Source of the DNA: Coniella vitis
Lineage: Eukaryota > Ascomycota > Sordariomycetes > Diaporthales > Schizoparmaceae
DNA: 64,000 nucleotides
Reading direction: 5' to 3'
Assembly (NCBI GenBank): GCA_011317545.1
Contig: WUJK01000001.1
Location: 4,507,001-4,571,000, forward strand
Shown: positions 1 to 12,011 of the stretch, piece by piece
Position numbering within the stretch: position 1 is the stretch's first letter
Layout: each line of letters opens with the position of its first letter
Translations under genes and position numbers: made by a program
Notes under the pieces: generated by a model
Told to the model about the DNA's origin: nothing
Databases searched by the model: none
The model's input: the letters and a program-made list of their open reading frames with translations, nothing else

Positions 1-490
1 CACAGTACCATGTACACGTTTGTCCTGTGCGTATGGATAGTAGAAGTACATTGTGCCGCTGTACGACGCAGAAGCAGCCCCCAGCTCTTCGGGCCGTTCT
101 GCAAGTAATGCCATGTATGGGCTCGTACTGTAGCTAGCAGCAAATACTATACGTAGCAGTACGCACAAATCAGCATCAAGTGTACATTTCCCACAGTCTC
201 TTGCTTCTTGCGCAACCTACTATGTATCGTATGACTGAATGAGTGATAACCAAAATGCACCAGCGTGGATCGCTTCGATCCAAGCCGTGCGGGAGCTATG
301 GGTTAATCTTTTTTTCTTCCTTTTGGTGTGCACGATCCTAGTCTGGCGTGGAGATGGCGCTGAAGCTGGTTCAGTCTTTCCCGACTCGGGTCCATGTTCA
401 CGAGGCATGACATGACACAATCCTTCTCGAAGCTTTCCCGCCGTGGCCGCACCCCAGTGGTGGGTGGTAGCTGGTGGCACACACACACAT

Positions 491-527
<37 letters not shown>

Positions 528-3500
528 GGAGCCTCGAGCCGATACGATGCGATACGGCAGGCAAGCCAGAGGCGAGGTCGAGGCGAGAACAGGAATCGAG
601 CCGGGGGGTGGATTTGGGCGGCGGGTTTGTCGCGTGGAGAGAGGGGCCATTCCTCAGATTCATTTCATTTCCTCCAGCGACGACAGGAGGACATGGTTGC
701 TTGCTCTCTAGCCGATCTGCAGCTCTGAAACCAACAGCTTGCCCTCGGACCCGGGCCTGGTAGCTGTGCAAGGCGTGTGCGGGAGTTTGTTGGCTGTCCT
801 CGGCGTTTGCTCTCGAGATGATCATGATGGAGAAATGGTGGTGCGGGAGCAGGCAGAGGAAATGCTGCAACCCCCCACCCCCCCCCCCAATTGAGCCCTG
901 CAGCAGAAGTACACAGGTATGTACTAAACGTACTGTACGATAGTGCGAACACAGTAATATGTGGAGGCTTTTAGTGGGTGGGGGTCCCAGGGCCCCTAAA
1001 TGATAGCGCTAGAAAGCACTCCTTCATCCGCTGAAAGCGCTGTTGGATTATAACATACACAGTATTTGGTGGCTAGAGGCTCTCCCCTGCCGCCATTGGC
1101 TATCTAGCCGTGCCATGCGGCCGCCTGTGTATTGCTGAAGGGCTTCAGAATAGCGCGCTGTCTACTATAGTTGCATCCAAAAAAACGTGCCGTCTGCTGG
1201 GTAGTGTTGTGCACGCCTCGGACCAGCCTTTGTGTCCAGCACCAACGGCCGTGGCAGAGTGGGCTTGAAGGAATTGCCCGCGGCCCATCAGCCAGAGCCA
1301 CGGGTCTGATTTGATTTTGAAGCGAGCGAGCGACGTTGGCGGCGTGTCGTGCCCAGATGATGACTCGGCACTGCCTGCATTGCTACGGCTGCCCGCCCAC
1401 CTAGATTGTGATCTTGGGCAGCTTGGCAGTCTGGATAGCCAGGTAGCCTGGTAGCCTAGCGGGTCCAGCCGCTGGCAGTACAGGGCTCTTCCCGGCACTG
1501 CTTTCCAGCTCTCAGAGAAGCCAGGCAGCGCAGGCCACCTGTGATATGGATCGAACCCTCCTAGCCCCCTGTGCTTCAGTGGCCTGCAGCAATGACCCGC
1601 CCAGCTTTTCGAATCGGCTCCTCTCCCCTTTTTAGCCACCTAATGCAACCTTGGAGCCTTTCCTCACATCAAAGTATTATGTAGAAGTAGTACAGCTCCT
1701 TACCTGTGTACATAGTACCTAGAAGTTGCTGATAGGAAGGGGGGAATTTGGCTGTTTCTCTTTCCCCAAGTTGGGTCCATTTTGGCACGTGTACCATGTA
1801 TCTAGGTACTTGCTTGTCTGGGATTGTGTACCTACGGCAGGTCCAACCAAACAATCAATACTAGGTTTGTAGTAGAGCCTTGGACTGCTAGAAACCCCTT
1901 TGATATAATAATTCATCGCCGCCCAGCTTTTGCTCCATTCGAACAAAAAGATGGTTGGACTTTCGGCAACCGCTTGTGTTCTAGCAGGCGACGATTCTTC
2001 CCACCTAGGCCCTTTCGTCTTTTCCCTCGACATCGTCCCTCGCTTATTCCCCTCTCTTTCTTCCCACCCTTCTCTGAAACATCAAGTTGTGGCTGCCCAC
2101 TCCGCAACTTTTGCGTCCCGACCAGCCAAGCCACCTCTAGAGTTCCTATCTACACTACCAAGACAAGGCTACAACGCTTTACCACCGAAATAATTGGCCT
2201 GTCGACCGTCCCAACCGTTTTGTGGCGATCACACTCCGCTTTCCAGGAATTCCATGCTGTGTGTGACTTTGACAGTTCCAGCCGGTGATCCCTGTTGAAG
2301 ATTCATGCCTGGCCTGGCATAGATGCCCAGCTCTCCAGCGCTTCGACCCACCGCCCAGTCTCACTTACACAGCCCAGCGCTCTTCGTCGTCCTGTCTAGA
2401 CCTTTCTGCTCGCCAATTGGTCTGGGCTGCCTCAGCCTCGCCTGCCGCTTTTCTCATTAGCCATCATCAGCCATCTGTAGTCGTCGGTCGAAAGTTGCGT
2501 GTGTGCGCGATACTCGAGCTAAAAGGAGTCGACTTGGGCAAACGCTGCTCACATCCAGTGGATGCAATAGACTGCCTTGTCTCTTGCCATAATTGAACTG
2601 CTGAGAGCCTTGCACTGCTGCCAAGTACATGACGACTGTCCACGAGTACGACGGCAACAAGAAAATCACAAGACGGACGAGCCCCGAGCCCGAACGGACA
2701 CCAGAGGTCCTCCTACGATTACGCTTTTGTTTGATACCCTGATACTTTCCTCTCCAAATTTCAGCATTTGAATTCGCATACTCGGCTCCGCCCAGCAAAA
2801 GTCAGCTCATAGTCACGACATCGACCGCGGTTCCATCCCTCATCCACACATCTGTCCATCAGCCGAGGTTCGGATTCGTCTCATTTCTACCTGTTCCTAT
2901 TGGTACACTCGCCAGCAGACGCAACTCTCCTACGTTGTCCCCCACGACGTCTTGACTGCAAATCCTCCGAAAACAAGACATAGAAAGAGGCAGGTAGAGG
3001 CTCACAAGAGGGAAAAACACACACACACACAGGGGAAAAAAAAAGGGCCCCCAATTAATTTCTGGTGGTACCATCAAGAATCTGCTGCTCCTCCTCTGGG
3101 CACTTCAGGGATCCTGCTCCTCGAGAAAATCCCCTAGCTCTAAAAGCACGCCCTCAAGGAACCCCCCTGAAGGTCCGTTGCGGGTACGCTACGCTACTCT
3201 ACTACGCTGCAAAGAGCGCTGGGTTACAGTTGGTTTACGGGACTCGGAGCGTGCCAAGCGCCACCAGCTGCACTAATACCACCAAGGCCCTGGCTCTGGA
3301 ATCTCTGCAAGGAGATTGCAACCACCCAGCATCTCGCACCAAGGGCCGCTAGCGTGGTAAAAGGTAAAAGGAGCAGAGCGCTACTTTGACCACTTCGTAC
3401 CCGGCCAGGCAGGTACATAGACCCCGCTGCCGCCGACCACCAGCACTTCCTTGGGCGTCTCCAATTCCCCCCCGGCTTACGGCGTCTGCCCCTCCCACCA

Positions 3501-3797
3501 AAGTCACTGTTGCTGTTCCTGTCACCACCCACCAATACCAGGAATCCAACCATCATTTACATACTTTAACTCTTAATAATTCAGCAACCGCCGCACGCGG
3601 TATCTTGACACGCGGGTAGCTCGCTGCCGCTGCCTATCTCAAAAGGCAACCAGTCTGCCAGCACAGCCCAGATCTGTCGCCCAATCCCGCTCTGTCTTAT
3701 CGCTGCTGCCGGGCCGATCGAGTCCCCTCCAATCGAACCGCTCCAGTAACTGAGACAAGTCCCATTTATACCTTCAGCCCGCCCGCTGCCAGCCACC
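1..3797. other. Intergenic region and leader upstream of the URC4-like gene
   Basis: I see no convincing gene here. The open frames are short, lack family motifs and overlap simple sequence. Roughly 1,900-3,797 is pyrimidine-rich with many CCC/TTC tracts, typical of a fungal promoter and 5' leader, and leads into the Kozak-like CCACCATGG at 3,798. The first 2 kb hold a CA/CT microsatellite and several GTAC-rich patches. A non-coding RNA or 5' UTR intron cannot be excluded. Confidence 0.6.
477..528. repeat. CA then CT dinucleotide microsatellite
   Basis: A short (CA)n run at about 477-489 passes directly into an interrupted (CT)n run to about 528. It creates spurious Ser-Leu and Arg-Glu open frames on both strands, which I did not annotate. 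Confidence 0.95.
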
Positions 3798-5770
3798 ATG
3801 GGTATCTTCTCCCGAAAAGACAAGGCCCCCAAGAGCCAACCTCAAAAACCCTCCCTCGCAACCAACCAGTCGAACGCCAGCCTCGATTCGGGCGCCTCTA
3901 GCATCAAATCTCCAGCAGGCACCTTCAGTTCGCGCGCCATGAACCGCTCTTCTGCAGGCACAAACCACACCTCGGCACCAAACACGCCGCTCTCGCCCTA
4001 CTCTCCCCAGGTGCCCAACCTCGACCTTCCCAAGCCCCCAGACCCAGACCTGGACCCCGCTGGCTACCTGAGGAGTCTCAACTCGGTCCGCGAAAGATGT
4101 AGGGTCATCACAGCCAAGGCCTTCAAGAATGAGCTCAGGCACTTTGACGTGGACATGACCAAATTTCCCGAGGTTGTCAGCTTTGTTGCCAGCATCATCA
4201 AGGTAAGAAATTGCCCAAAGGACTATGGAGGGGAAGATGGAAGGAGAATGGGAATGTGGCCATAGGCTGCAAGTGGCAGCAGATTCGCAACAAATGCATT
4301 CCAGTTCAAATTGGCTAATACATTGTTGCAGAGAGACTACGATGCGCCTTTTACCAGCATACCGGGGCATGGAAGACACCAGCACTTCTGTGTTGGTGGA
4401 CGCGACCGCATTGCCCACCTGCTAGCCACCTGGGAATCCCTCGACAACACCGAGAAGTGCCGTCGCTTGATCGACTTATTCCTCGTTAGTGTCCTCTTGG
4501 ATGCTGGAGCTGGCACAAAATGGAGCTACAAGAGTACCGAGAATGGCCGCGTTTACAGAAGATCAGAGGGCATTGCGATTGCCAGCTTGGAAATGTTCAA
4601 GGCCGTACGTCCTCTTTGAGTGTCATGGTTATGATTGTCAAGTTTGCAATATGCTGATACGCTAGTGACAGGGCCTCTTTTCGGGCGACCCATCCAACAA
4701 GTTCCAGGTCGACAAGGCAGGACTGCGCCAGCTGACTGTCGAAAAGATGGCCAAGGGCCTGCAAGTGCAAAAGGGCAATGAAATGGACGGTCTGGATGGC
4801 CGTACACAGCTTCTCGTGCGGCTGGGCGAAGCCCTCGAGGCAAACAAAGAGATCTTTGGCGAGGACGGACGCCCAGGCAACATGCTAGGTAAGCCTACTC
4901 TTGGCAGCACAGTCAAGTGACCAGACAGAGACAGAGAGAAAGGACAACGCTAACAAACTTGGCAGACTACCTTCTTGCTCATCCCTCGACCCAGGCATCG
5001 TCCATGCCCATTGTGCCATTATCTACGCTGTGGGATGTCTTGATAAACGGCCTAGCCCTCATTTGGCCCCAGTCTCGCACGGCTATCAACGGCGTATCTC
5101 TTGGCGACGCCTGGCCTTGTTCCTCTATGCCACAGCCAGCGACCGCTCCCGCCACCCCAACCTTCAGCCCCTTCCCCACGTCGGGTCGTGCCGGATCTGC
5201 AGCCGCCTGGGAGTCCATTCTGCCGTTCCATAAGCTGACCCAGTGGCTCACCTACTCGCTCATGCAGCCCATGCAACAGCTGATGAAGATCCACTTTGCC
5301 GGCCAGCAGCTGCTCACCGGTCTTCCCGAGTACCGCAACGGCGGTCTCTTTATCGACATGGGTGTTTTGACGCTGAAACCCGAGGACATGGAGAGAGGAC
5401 TCGAAAAATACAAGGAATTTTGCCTGCGGACAGACTCTGGTGGTATTGAAGTTGCACCCATGTTTGAGCCAAGCGACGATGCTGTGGTCGAGTGGCGCGG
5501 TGTGACTGTCGGCTTCCTCGACCGCCTGTGCGCTGATGTGAACCAGGCCTTGAAGGCTGAGCTTGCTGGAAACGAGCTGACTCTGCCTCAACTGCTCGAG
5601 GCTGGAAGCTGGAAGGTAAGCAAATTTGTTAAAGACGAGTGGATATGTAATAGTTTGCATGTGCTAACTTTTTTGCCTTGTGCCAGGGTGGACGTGAGCT
5701 TGCCGAGATTCATCGCCCAAATACCAAGGAGCCACCTATTCTCATCGACAGCGATGGAACCGTGTTCTAG
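3798..5770 (+). CDS. URC4: URC4-like DUF1688 protein (uracil catabolism protein 4)
   Basis: Five exons (3798-4202, 4332-4604, 4672-4888, 4966-5615, 5687-5770) encode 542 residues. All introns are GT..AG and the joins restore a continuous family pattern, for example SIIK|RDYDAPF, FKA|GLFSGDPSN and ML|DYLLAHP. The body matches DUF1688, with an RLIDLFLVSVLLDAGAG block, a YRRSEGIAIASLEMF block and the C-terminal IHRPNTKEPPILIDSDGTVF. In yeasts URC4 is needed for the pyrimidine-degrading URC pathway, but its chemistry is not established. The first 75 or so residues are Ser/Pro-rich and probably disordered. The start has a strong Kozak context. The usual partner genes URC1 and URC6 are not in this window, so the pathway role is by homology only. 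Confidence 0.88.
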
Positions 5771-7037
5771 TGTTGCGCCTCCGCCGTCTGTCACTTTAAT
5801 GTCAAAAAATGATACTGGAACGTGAACGTGACCAACCCGCACACTCACACTTACCTGAAAATTGAACCACGCTCTGAGTCAACTGTCGTGGTCCAACATA
5901 CCGCAACAACCCGCCAATCACATTCACCCATGATATATCTTTTCTTTCTCAGCAGCACACAAGATCCTCGCGCCTTGTTATTGGGATTCAATGATTCAGC
6001 AACATCACGCCTAATTAGTCATTTCTCCTCTTCAGCTTCGTTTCTGTGCCAGCTTTCCTGATACTACTTTTTATTCGGCTGAATACACACTCAATACACA
6101 CCCAACAATTGTAGTAGTCTTGCGGAAGGATGGAAACTAGGCACCTTTGGGATTTGTTTGATTTATGGGAAATTTCTCTGGGGGAGGTCGGGACAAGGGA
6201 AGGCAAGAAGAAGGAATGATGGGTAGGATGATCTCTACGGCGTTGGGGTGGGAATTGAAAACAAAAAACATTTCAAATCTCTTTATATCATTCAACAAAG
6301 TTTTATGATGCGTGCGTTCTTCGCTTCGGGACCTTCTGAATTGTGCTTTGCCACTTACCTGCAAACTGGGCGAATATGCTCAACTTAGAAATCACCTAAG
6401 CATTAAGAGAAGCAACTACAAGAAAATATATAGGGATTTCAAAAGTATATTCCTTCTCATCGAGCTTTCGCATACTTATCCTATATCCATCCATAACTTA
6501 TTCACCTGTCGACTTCTCGATATCCAGCATGATACGATCTATAGAGTGGAATATTTCCTTTTGTTTGCCAGTCCTTCTGTGCTTCCCACTTTGCTTTCTC
6601 TGTTTCCCCAGATGTCGTTCATCAATGCCTCGCCAGGATCATCACCTCTTGACCTCATTTTCTATGCTTGGGTAAGCCTCACAGCCCTTTTTCCCAGTAC
6701 AACACTGAAAACCAATACAACTCGGTGTCTCACTTAACCTGCCTCCTAATATGCTATGCGTAAGAAAGAAGTGTTCTTGAGAACAACTTAAAAAACAATG
6801 GTACATACATGCAAAAGGTTGTCAATAAAGCATACTTTGATGCAAGTAACAACTTGGCTCCGCCCTGTTTCCCCTGTTTATCTTTACCATTTCCATCTTC
6901 ATCTCTCTCACGACCTTTTTTTTTTTCTTCCCTCCGCCAGCTTCATTCATTTAAACGCTCTTCTCTTCACACACACACTCGTTCTCCCATTCACTGCTGT
7001 GTAGAATATCTTTTATTTTATTGCAAACTTTAACTAT
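5771..7037. other. Convergent intergenic region between URC4-like and OXA1
   Basis: This is the 3' flank of two convergent genes. It is AT-richer than the neighbouring exons, with poly-T near 6,918-6,930. No conserved open frame or structural RNA is apparent. Confidence 0.6.
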
Positions 7038-8675
7038 TTACTGCTTCTTGTTCCTCTTCCTCTGCTCCATCCTCCACTTTTGCTCCTCCACCCGTGCCCA
7101 GTACTTTTCCGCCTCCTCTTTGATGCGGCGCTGCTCGTAGCTCTCGGCAGACTTGCGCTCCTTCTTGGCGCCCGTCTTGCTTTGCACGTCGTCGACTGTC
7201 TCGGCGACCTTTTTGCGCATATCGCGGATAAAGTCGAGAGGGTTCTCGAACTTGGGGTTCTTTTGGGATTGTTGCGCATTGTTTTCAATTGTTGCGGTGG
7301 TGTCAATTGTCCGCGGGGCTTGGTATTGCGCTGCGCCCTGGGAGGAGGCGGAGTAGAAGTTGGAGTTGGACGAGGAAGAGGAAGAGGAAGAGGATGGTGT
7401 CTTTTGGAAGTGGGGGTTGACGACCATTTCATCCAGTGGCGGCAGGCCGCAGATCTTGCGGATGAAGGGGACGTGCCAGAGGGTGGTTTGGAAATATTGC
7501 AGGACGGCGGCGGCGGCGAGGTAGAGCTGCACCGTGGAGGCCATGTTGAGGGTCACGACGATACCGAGGGGGCCGAGAATCCAGGGGAGTTTGGAGAACA
7601 TGTTTGCTTGGTCGGCGGTCATGAAAGGGAGGGCGCGCTGGAGTGTTTTGTCGCCGGATGTTAGTCTCGGGGGGAATCTTCCTCACACTTACGAGGGTAT
7701 CGAGAATGGGGGAGCGAGAAGGATACTAACCTTCATACTGAGAACCATGGTGATGGCACCGATACAAGGCAAAATATAATAGGGATCAGGCATGGTCAAG
7801 TCTGTAAACCACAAAAGCCCTGCCGACTCCAAGCCCGGCACAGGCAACGCAGCCATGCCCCGGGTAAGCTTGAACATGCCAATGGCAAAGGGGAACTGCA
7901 GCATGGGCAAGAACATTTTCCACATCTTGACGCCGTGTTGCGCCTGGAGCATCTTGAGCTGCATGCGAAGCTCCATGGCTTCGGAAGGGTTGATGTTGCG
8001 CGTAGCCATGGCGACAAATTGGCGCTGCTGCGTTGCCTTGTAGAGCGGGTCTTCGCGCATCTCGCGGGCCTTGACAGACTCGAACTGCGCGACGAGGGCA
8101 GGGTAGGCCATGCCCACGCGAATGGCGACGGCGCCGCCTACAATGGCGGCCCACCAGGGGAGCGAGGCGGTGAAGTGCAGGTGCTCGACGACCCATTGGC
8201 ACATGGAGGTTGGGCCCCAGCCGTAGTCGAGGCCGAGCTGGTCCAGGTAGCCAACGCGCTGGGGAATGTCGAGGAGGGAGGCATCGTCAAAGTTGTTGGA
8301 GAAGGCGGAGAAGTCGGGAGTGGCTGGAGAGGCTGCGGGGGATGCGGCGGCCGAGGTAGAATCAGTGGATGCGAAGCGCCGCGAGGGGAGGAGGAAGGCC
8401 TGGGACGAGGCCAGGGAAGTTGCGCCTAGCAGTCGGCTGCGCGACGACAAGAGGCCGGCAGAGGATGTGAGAGAGGAGGAGGAGGGGGAGGTGGTGGACA
8501 GCCGGCCATGGGACCGCAGATGGGTGCTGAACTGCCTCGAGGAGATCTGGGGAGCGAGTATCGTCCGTGTTAGTCCAATTGATGGGCATGAACTGGAAGT
8601 TGACCAAGCAAGACTGACCTGTCGCTGGAAGACAAGACCACGGCTGGCCTGGGCCAAGCCTCTACTTGGGAGCAT
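7038..8675 (-). CDS. OXA1: OXA1, mitochondrial inner-membrane insertase (YidC/Alb3/Oxa1 family)
   Basis: Exons 8675-8619, 8546-7731 and 7637-7038 encode 490 residues. The protein would insert mitochondrially encoded and some imported proteins into the inner membrane. The N-terminus is Arg/Ser-rich like a matrix-targeting presequence, with RQFST after the first intron. The core carries the hydrophobic segments of the family (WWAAIVGGAVAIRVGM, the FLPMLQFPFAIGMF region, WFTDLTMPDPYYILP, GIVVTLNMASTVQLYL). A charged, helical C-terminal tail of about 100 residues rich in Lys/Glu/Arg fits the ribosome-binding tail of Oxa1. The first intron (8547-8618, 72 nt) is a multiple of three and has no stop, so the frame stays open if retained. 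I call it an intron because it has GTCAGT, an internal CTAAC and a CCCCAG end. Confidence 0.93.
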
Positions 8676-10441
8676 GGCGGGCTGCTATTGTCGGCTCGGG
8701 CTGCTGGGCTGCAGGGACTGAGCTACGTGGAAATGATCGCAACTGTATGGTGGTGGTCATCCGCGGGCGGACGACGGCACGGCGTGCAGTTGGGTGATGC
8801 TGAGACTCGAAATTTTGGCGGAACGCATTGCCGGCTGGCAAGCGCTGCAAATGCCGGCCGGCATTGTCATTAGATGACCGCTGCTCGTGCTATGTACCTG
8901 GTAGTGAAGTACTTGAGGTACAGTGGCAGCGGGTGTACGTGATGGAGGTCTTCGGCATGCCCTGAATCCATCCAGCAGGCTTCATTGCGGCGCTGTTCGG
9001 TGTTCGGTTGGGCGTACCGCCACCCGCTATAGCAAAGATTTGATCGGCCTCGAGCAGCATTCCATTTCTCGTTCGAGGTGATCGAACAATCAGCAACTAC
9101 AACCACAACAACAGTAACATCCTACAACCAGAAACAAGACCGCTTTATTCCCGTAATCGTGGGCTCAACTTGGCCAAGATCGTGACAGGCGCTTGGCATC
9201 TCAGGTTTCAGGACGTTTCGCCTCGGACCCGGCGATGGGCTGTGCTGAGTTGTGTCTTGTTTCGCCTTTTTGCACGTTCTACCATGCATTCTTGCTTTGT
9301 TGCTATGAATGATGACCGATTGGTTCTGTTGCTACTTTGTTTCACAAGCAAGGGGAAGGAGGAAGGGCAAAGAACTCTCCAACAAAACAGAAGATGATTG
9401 TCGGTCATGTGTCGGAAGGATTTGGCCGGGAACCAGGCTTCTTCAACTCTATTTCTATGCTTGGTTGATGCATCAAAACGCACTCCAAGCTTTGAGAATG
9501 GAGGGGTCCTTCTTGCTCTGCTCCTTCGTCGGCTCTGAAGCTGCTCTCTGGCAATTAATCGCCTTAGCATTTTCTCGATCTCGGCACAACGGCACCGCAC
9601 AGATGTGTTCACGTCGCTGGTAGCGTGGTCGCAAGATATCGTCTCTTTTCCGTTCTTCATTCCATGTGTATCAAGTCTTGGCGCTAACTGTCATCGTAGC
9701 TCTGCTGTTGCCATGATGCATCCCATCTTCCCAAACAGACGACGACGATGGCATGGGCCGTCTTGTCTGGTGTGTTGAGGGTCAGGCAAAGGGGGCACGT
9801 CAAGCCCCCTCCCCCTTCTCCCAAAATATGCGACGGCCTCGTTCTAGGGATAGCCCTGGACCTGTTCAAGTGTGCTGTAGCCAAAAAACCGTAAGGGCTC
9901 TTTGACGATGGCGCTCGAGGGCAAGGAGGCGCCTCCCTTGATGCACTTTGCTCCTGGTCTGCTCTTGCAGTGGGCCACCATTCTTCGGATGATATTGAGG
10001 TTTTTTCTTTTCTTTTTTTTTCTTTCTTCCCAATGGCTTTGAAGCAATGCGTAGCTGGAAGCACCGTAGCAAAAGGAGCCACCGAACGCGTGTGCAGAAG
10101 AGCCCACCCGTGTGATGCCATCTCAAACACACTGTCGGCACCATCGGCAGGAAAAGTGTGGATAGCGAGCTATGGCTGAGTGAAGGGTGATCAAGGGAAT
10201 GGAGTTTCTCTTCAACCAAGTTGTTGTGGTGTCGTTGGTATAAAGAGCTGGCGATGCCCCCGTCGTTTATCTCTTGAAAACTGGAAGAATCATCCTCATC
10301 CTGTCCCATCTTCTAATCAAATCATCTTACATTTCCACCTTGGCTAGTCCAATCCTCCATCGAACTATTAAACTCTATTACAATATTATCCATATACACT
10401 TCTTCTGTTGATCAGTAACCCTAGTACTACCACCCATCAAA
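8676..10441. other. Divergent promoter region between OXA1 and GAS-like gene A
   Basis: No gene is supported. It holds the divergent promoters of OXA1 and the secreted-protein gene. A GTAC-rich patch lies at about 8,893-8,922. A C-rich tract (CCCCCTCCCCC) lies near 9,805-9,820 and a poly-T/pyrimidine tract at about 10,000-10,030. Confidence 0.55.
10239..10245 (+). promoter_or_regulatory. Putative TATA box of GAS-like gene A
   Basis: TATAAAG lies about 200 nt before the start codon. The paralogue at 27,987 has the same heptamer upstream of its start. Confidence 0.5.
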
Positions 10442-11422
10442 ATGTATTCCAAGATCTTCATCGTCGCTCTCGCCTCCGCCTCCATGGTCTCTGCCCATGG
10501 CAAGATTGCAGTCGCCGTAAGCCCACTTCACCCAATGTCCTTGGCTCCCCAAACCAATCTTCCACTAACACACCTCCCAGACTGGCGACGCAGGTGGCAA
10601 CACAACCGCCCTCGGCATCCAAGGCGGCTCTGTGCCCGGCACCGGCCCCAACGGCAAGACCGAAAAGGACACCACCATCTTCAAGTCCGTTGACGCCATG
10701 ACCGATGGCCTGGGCAAGACCGAAGGCCAGGGCCAGAACACCCTCGACATGATGACCGACGTCGTCGCTCAGTCGGGCTCTACCCTCCCCCAAGTCTCGT
10801 CCTCGGGAGGCACCATCTCGGGAACCATGCACATTGTGACGACCGATGGTGCCGGTCCCTTCAAGGCTATTGTCGACCCTACCGGGACGGGAGCCTTCGG
10901 ATCTGGTACCGAGGCCGAAGTGACGACTCAGGTGCCTGGCAAGAATGGCAACACGGCCCCTGGCCCGCTCAAGAACAACTTGCTGCGTCGGGCTATGTGG
11001 CACTTGGGAATTTCCAAGCGTGCCTTGAACGTGGACTCCGACTATGTGAGTAGCTGGGCTCTTGTTTCTCTTCTCTAGTGGCCGTCTTGGCCCCATTCTG
11101 AATCATGCTGACGAGATATTCTTTCCCCCCCAAATAACAGCCATTTGACATTGCCGTCCCCGCTGGAACGAGCTGCACTGGATCCATGAGCGGCATGCAA
11201 AATGTCTGCCTCATGAAGGTTGCCAACCCCAGCAAGGCGGGTCCTTTTGGTGGTGTCATTGCTTTCCAGATGGCTGGCGCCAACTCTTCGACTTCCACTG
11301 GCTCTTCGACCTCTGCCTCTACTACCGCTGCTGCTCGCTCCCTGGCTGGTCGTGCTGGCGGTGAGGGTGCTGGTCCTGATGGCAAGGTGGAGAAGCGGAC
11401 AGCCAAGTTTGTCCAGTTCTAA
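10442..11422 (+). CDS. GAS/Egh16-like secreted protein A (DUF3129, appressorial virulence-factor family)
   Basis: Exons 10442-10516, 10581-11045 and 11141-11422 encode 273 residues. A signal peptide of 18 residues ends MVSA, so the mature protein would begin His19-Gly. Shared family features follow: GG-N-TALGIQGGSVPGTG, LPQVSSSGGTISGTMHIVTTDGAGP (His109), and SCTGSMSGMQNVCLMKV leading to AGPFGG (Cys192, Cys203). Family members are Magnaporthe GAS1/GAS2/MAS proteins and Blumeria Egh16, expressed during host penetration; their biochemical role is not settled. Lys-Arg pairs at 171-172 and 265-266 are possible Kex2 sites. The tail (about 228-262) is Ser/Thr/Gly-rich. It lacks the cysteine pair seen in paralogue B. 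OXA1 lies upstream and divergent. Confidence 0.88.
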
Positions 11423-12011
11423 ATGGAGTCTTTGTTTCACGGGAATCGAAACGAACCGAGTCGTGACGCTGGATCGTCGACCTAGAGCAGTGGCTTAGCT
11501 GAGACTGGTGAAGGGAAGAGGCAGGAAACTGATGCTGATGATTGCTGATCTTTTCCGATACCTGATGATCTCTTAAATATTAATTCACATACTCATATGA
11601 TATTCTTATTAGATTGCTTGCATATTCCGTACTATGAACTCTTGAATGCGTCGAAAAATGAACGTAGGAAGCGGTCAAGTGGATGACCTTGATGCTGTTG
11701 TGATTGTCTCTATGTACAAGTCCAAAGGGCTGGCAGGGCTGATGTTGTCTGCCTGTGTAAATAGCAGCCAAGGCGCCTGCAGCATGCTCCGTGGTAGCCC
11801 AATAACCAAAGCCATTTGAGCAAATCTGATATGCTCCAGTGTGGAGATTGGCAGTGACAATTGTGTGCTATATATATACCTTATAGCAACTCTAGCCACT
11901 TCTATGCGACTCTCCCTGCCCGACTTGGGCATTGTATTGTCGCTTTCTGACGGCTGCTTGTGCACTTGGTAAAGTCCGTGAGAGGCTGAATGACTATGAA
12001 CATTGCTTTCT
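11423..12011. other. Convergent intergenic region, GAS-like A to MIM1
   Basis: AT-rich 3' flank of two convergent genes, with a TATATATA tract near 11,870. A long minus-strand open frame here is the unspliced continuation of MIM1 exon 2 in the wrong frame and is not a gene. Confidence 0.6.

Noticed and set aside
220..952. Overlapping open frames of 84-216 codons around the CT microsatellite
   Set aside because: They are artefacts of simple repeats (Ser-Leu or Arg-Glu runs), with no family motif and open in several frames at once.
1824..2288. Plus-strand frame of 154 codons upstream of the URC4-like gene
   Set aside because: Composition is that of a pyrimidine-rich leader (Pro/Ser/Arg/Phe); no conserved block and no splice connection to the 3,798 start.
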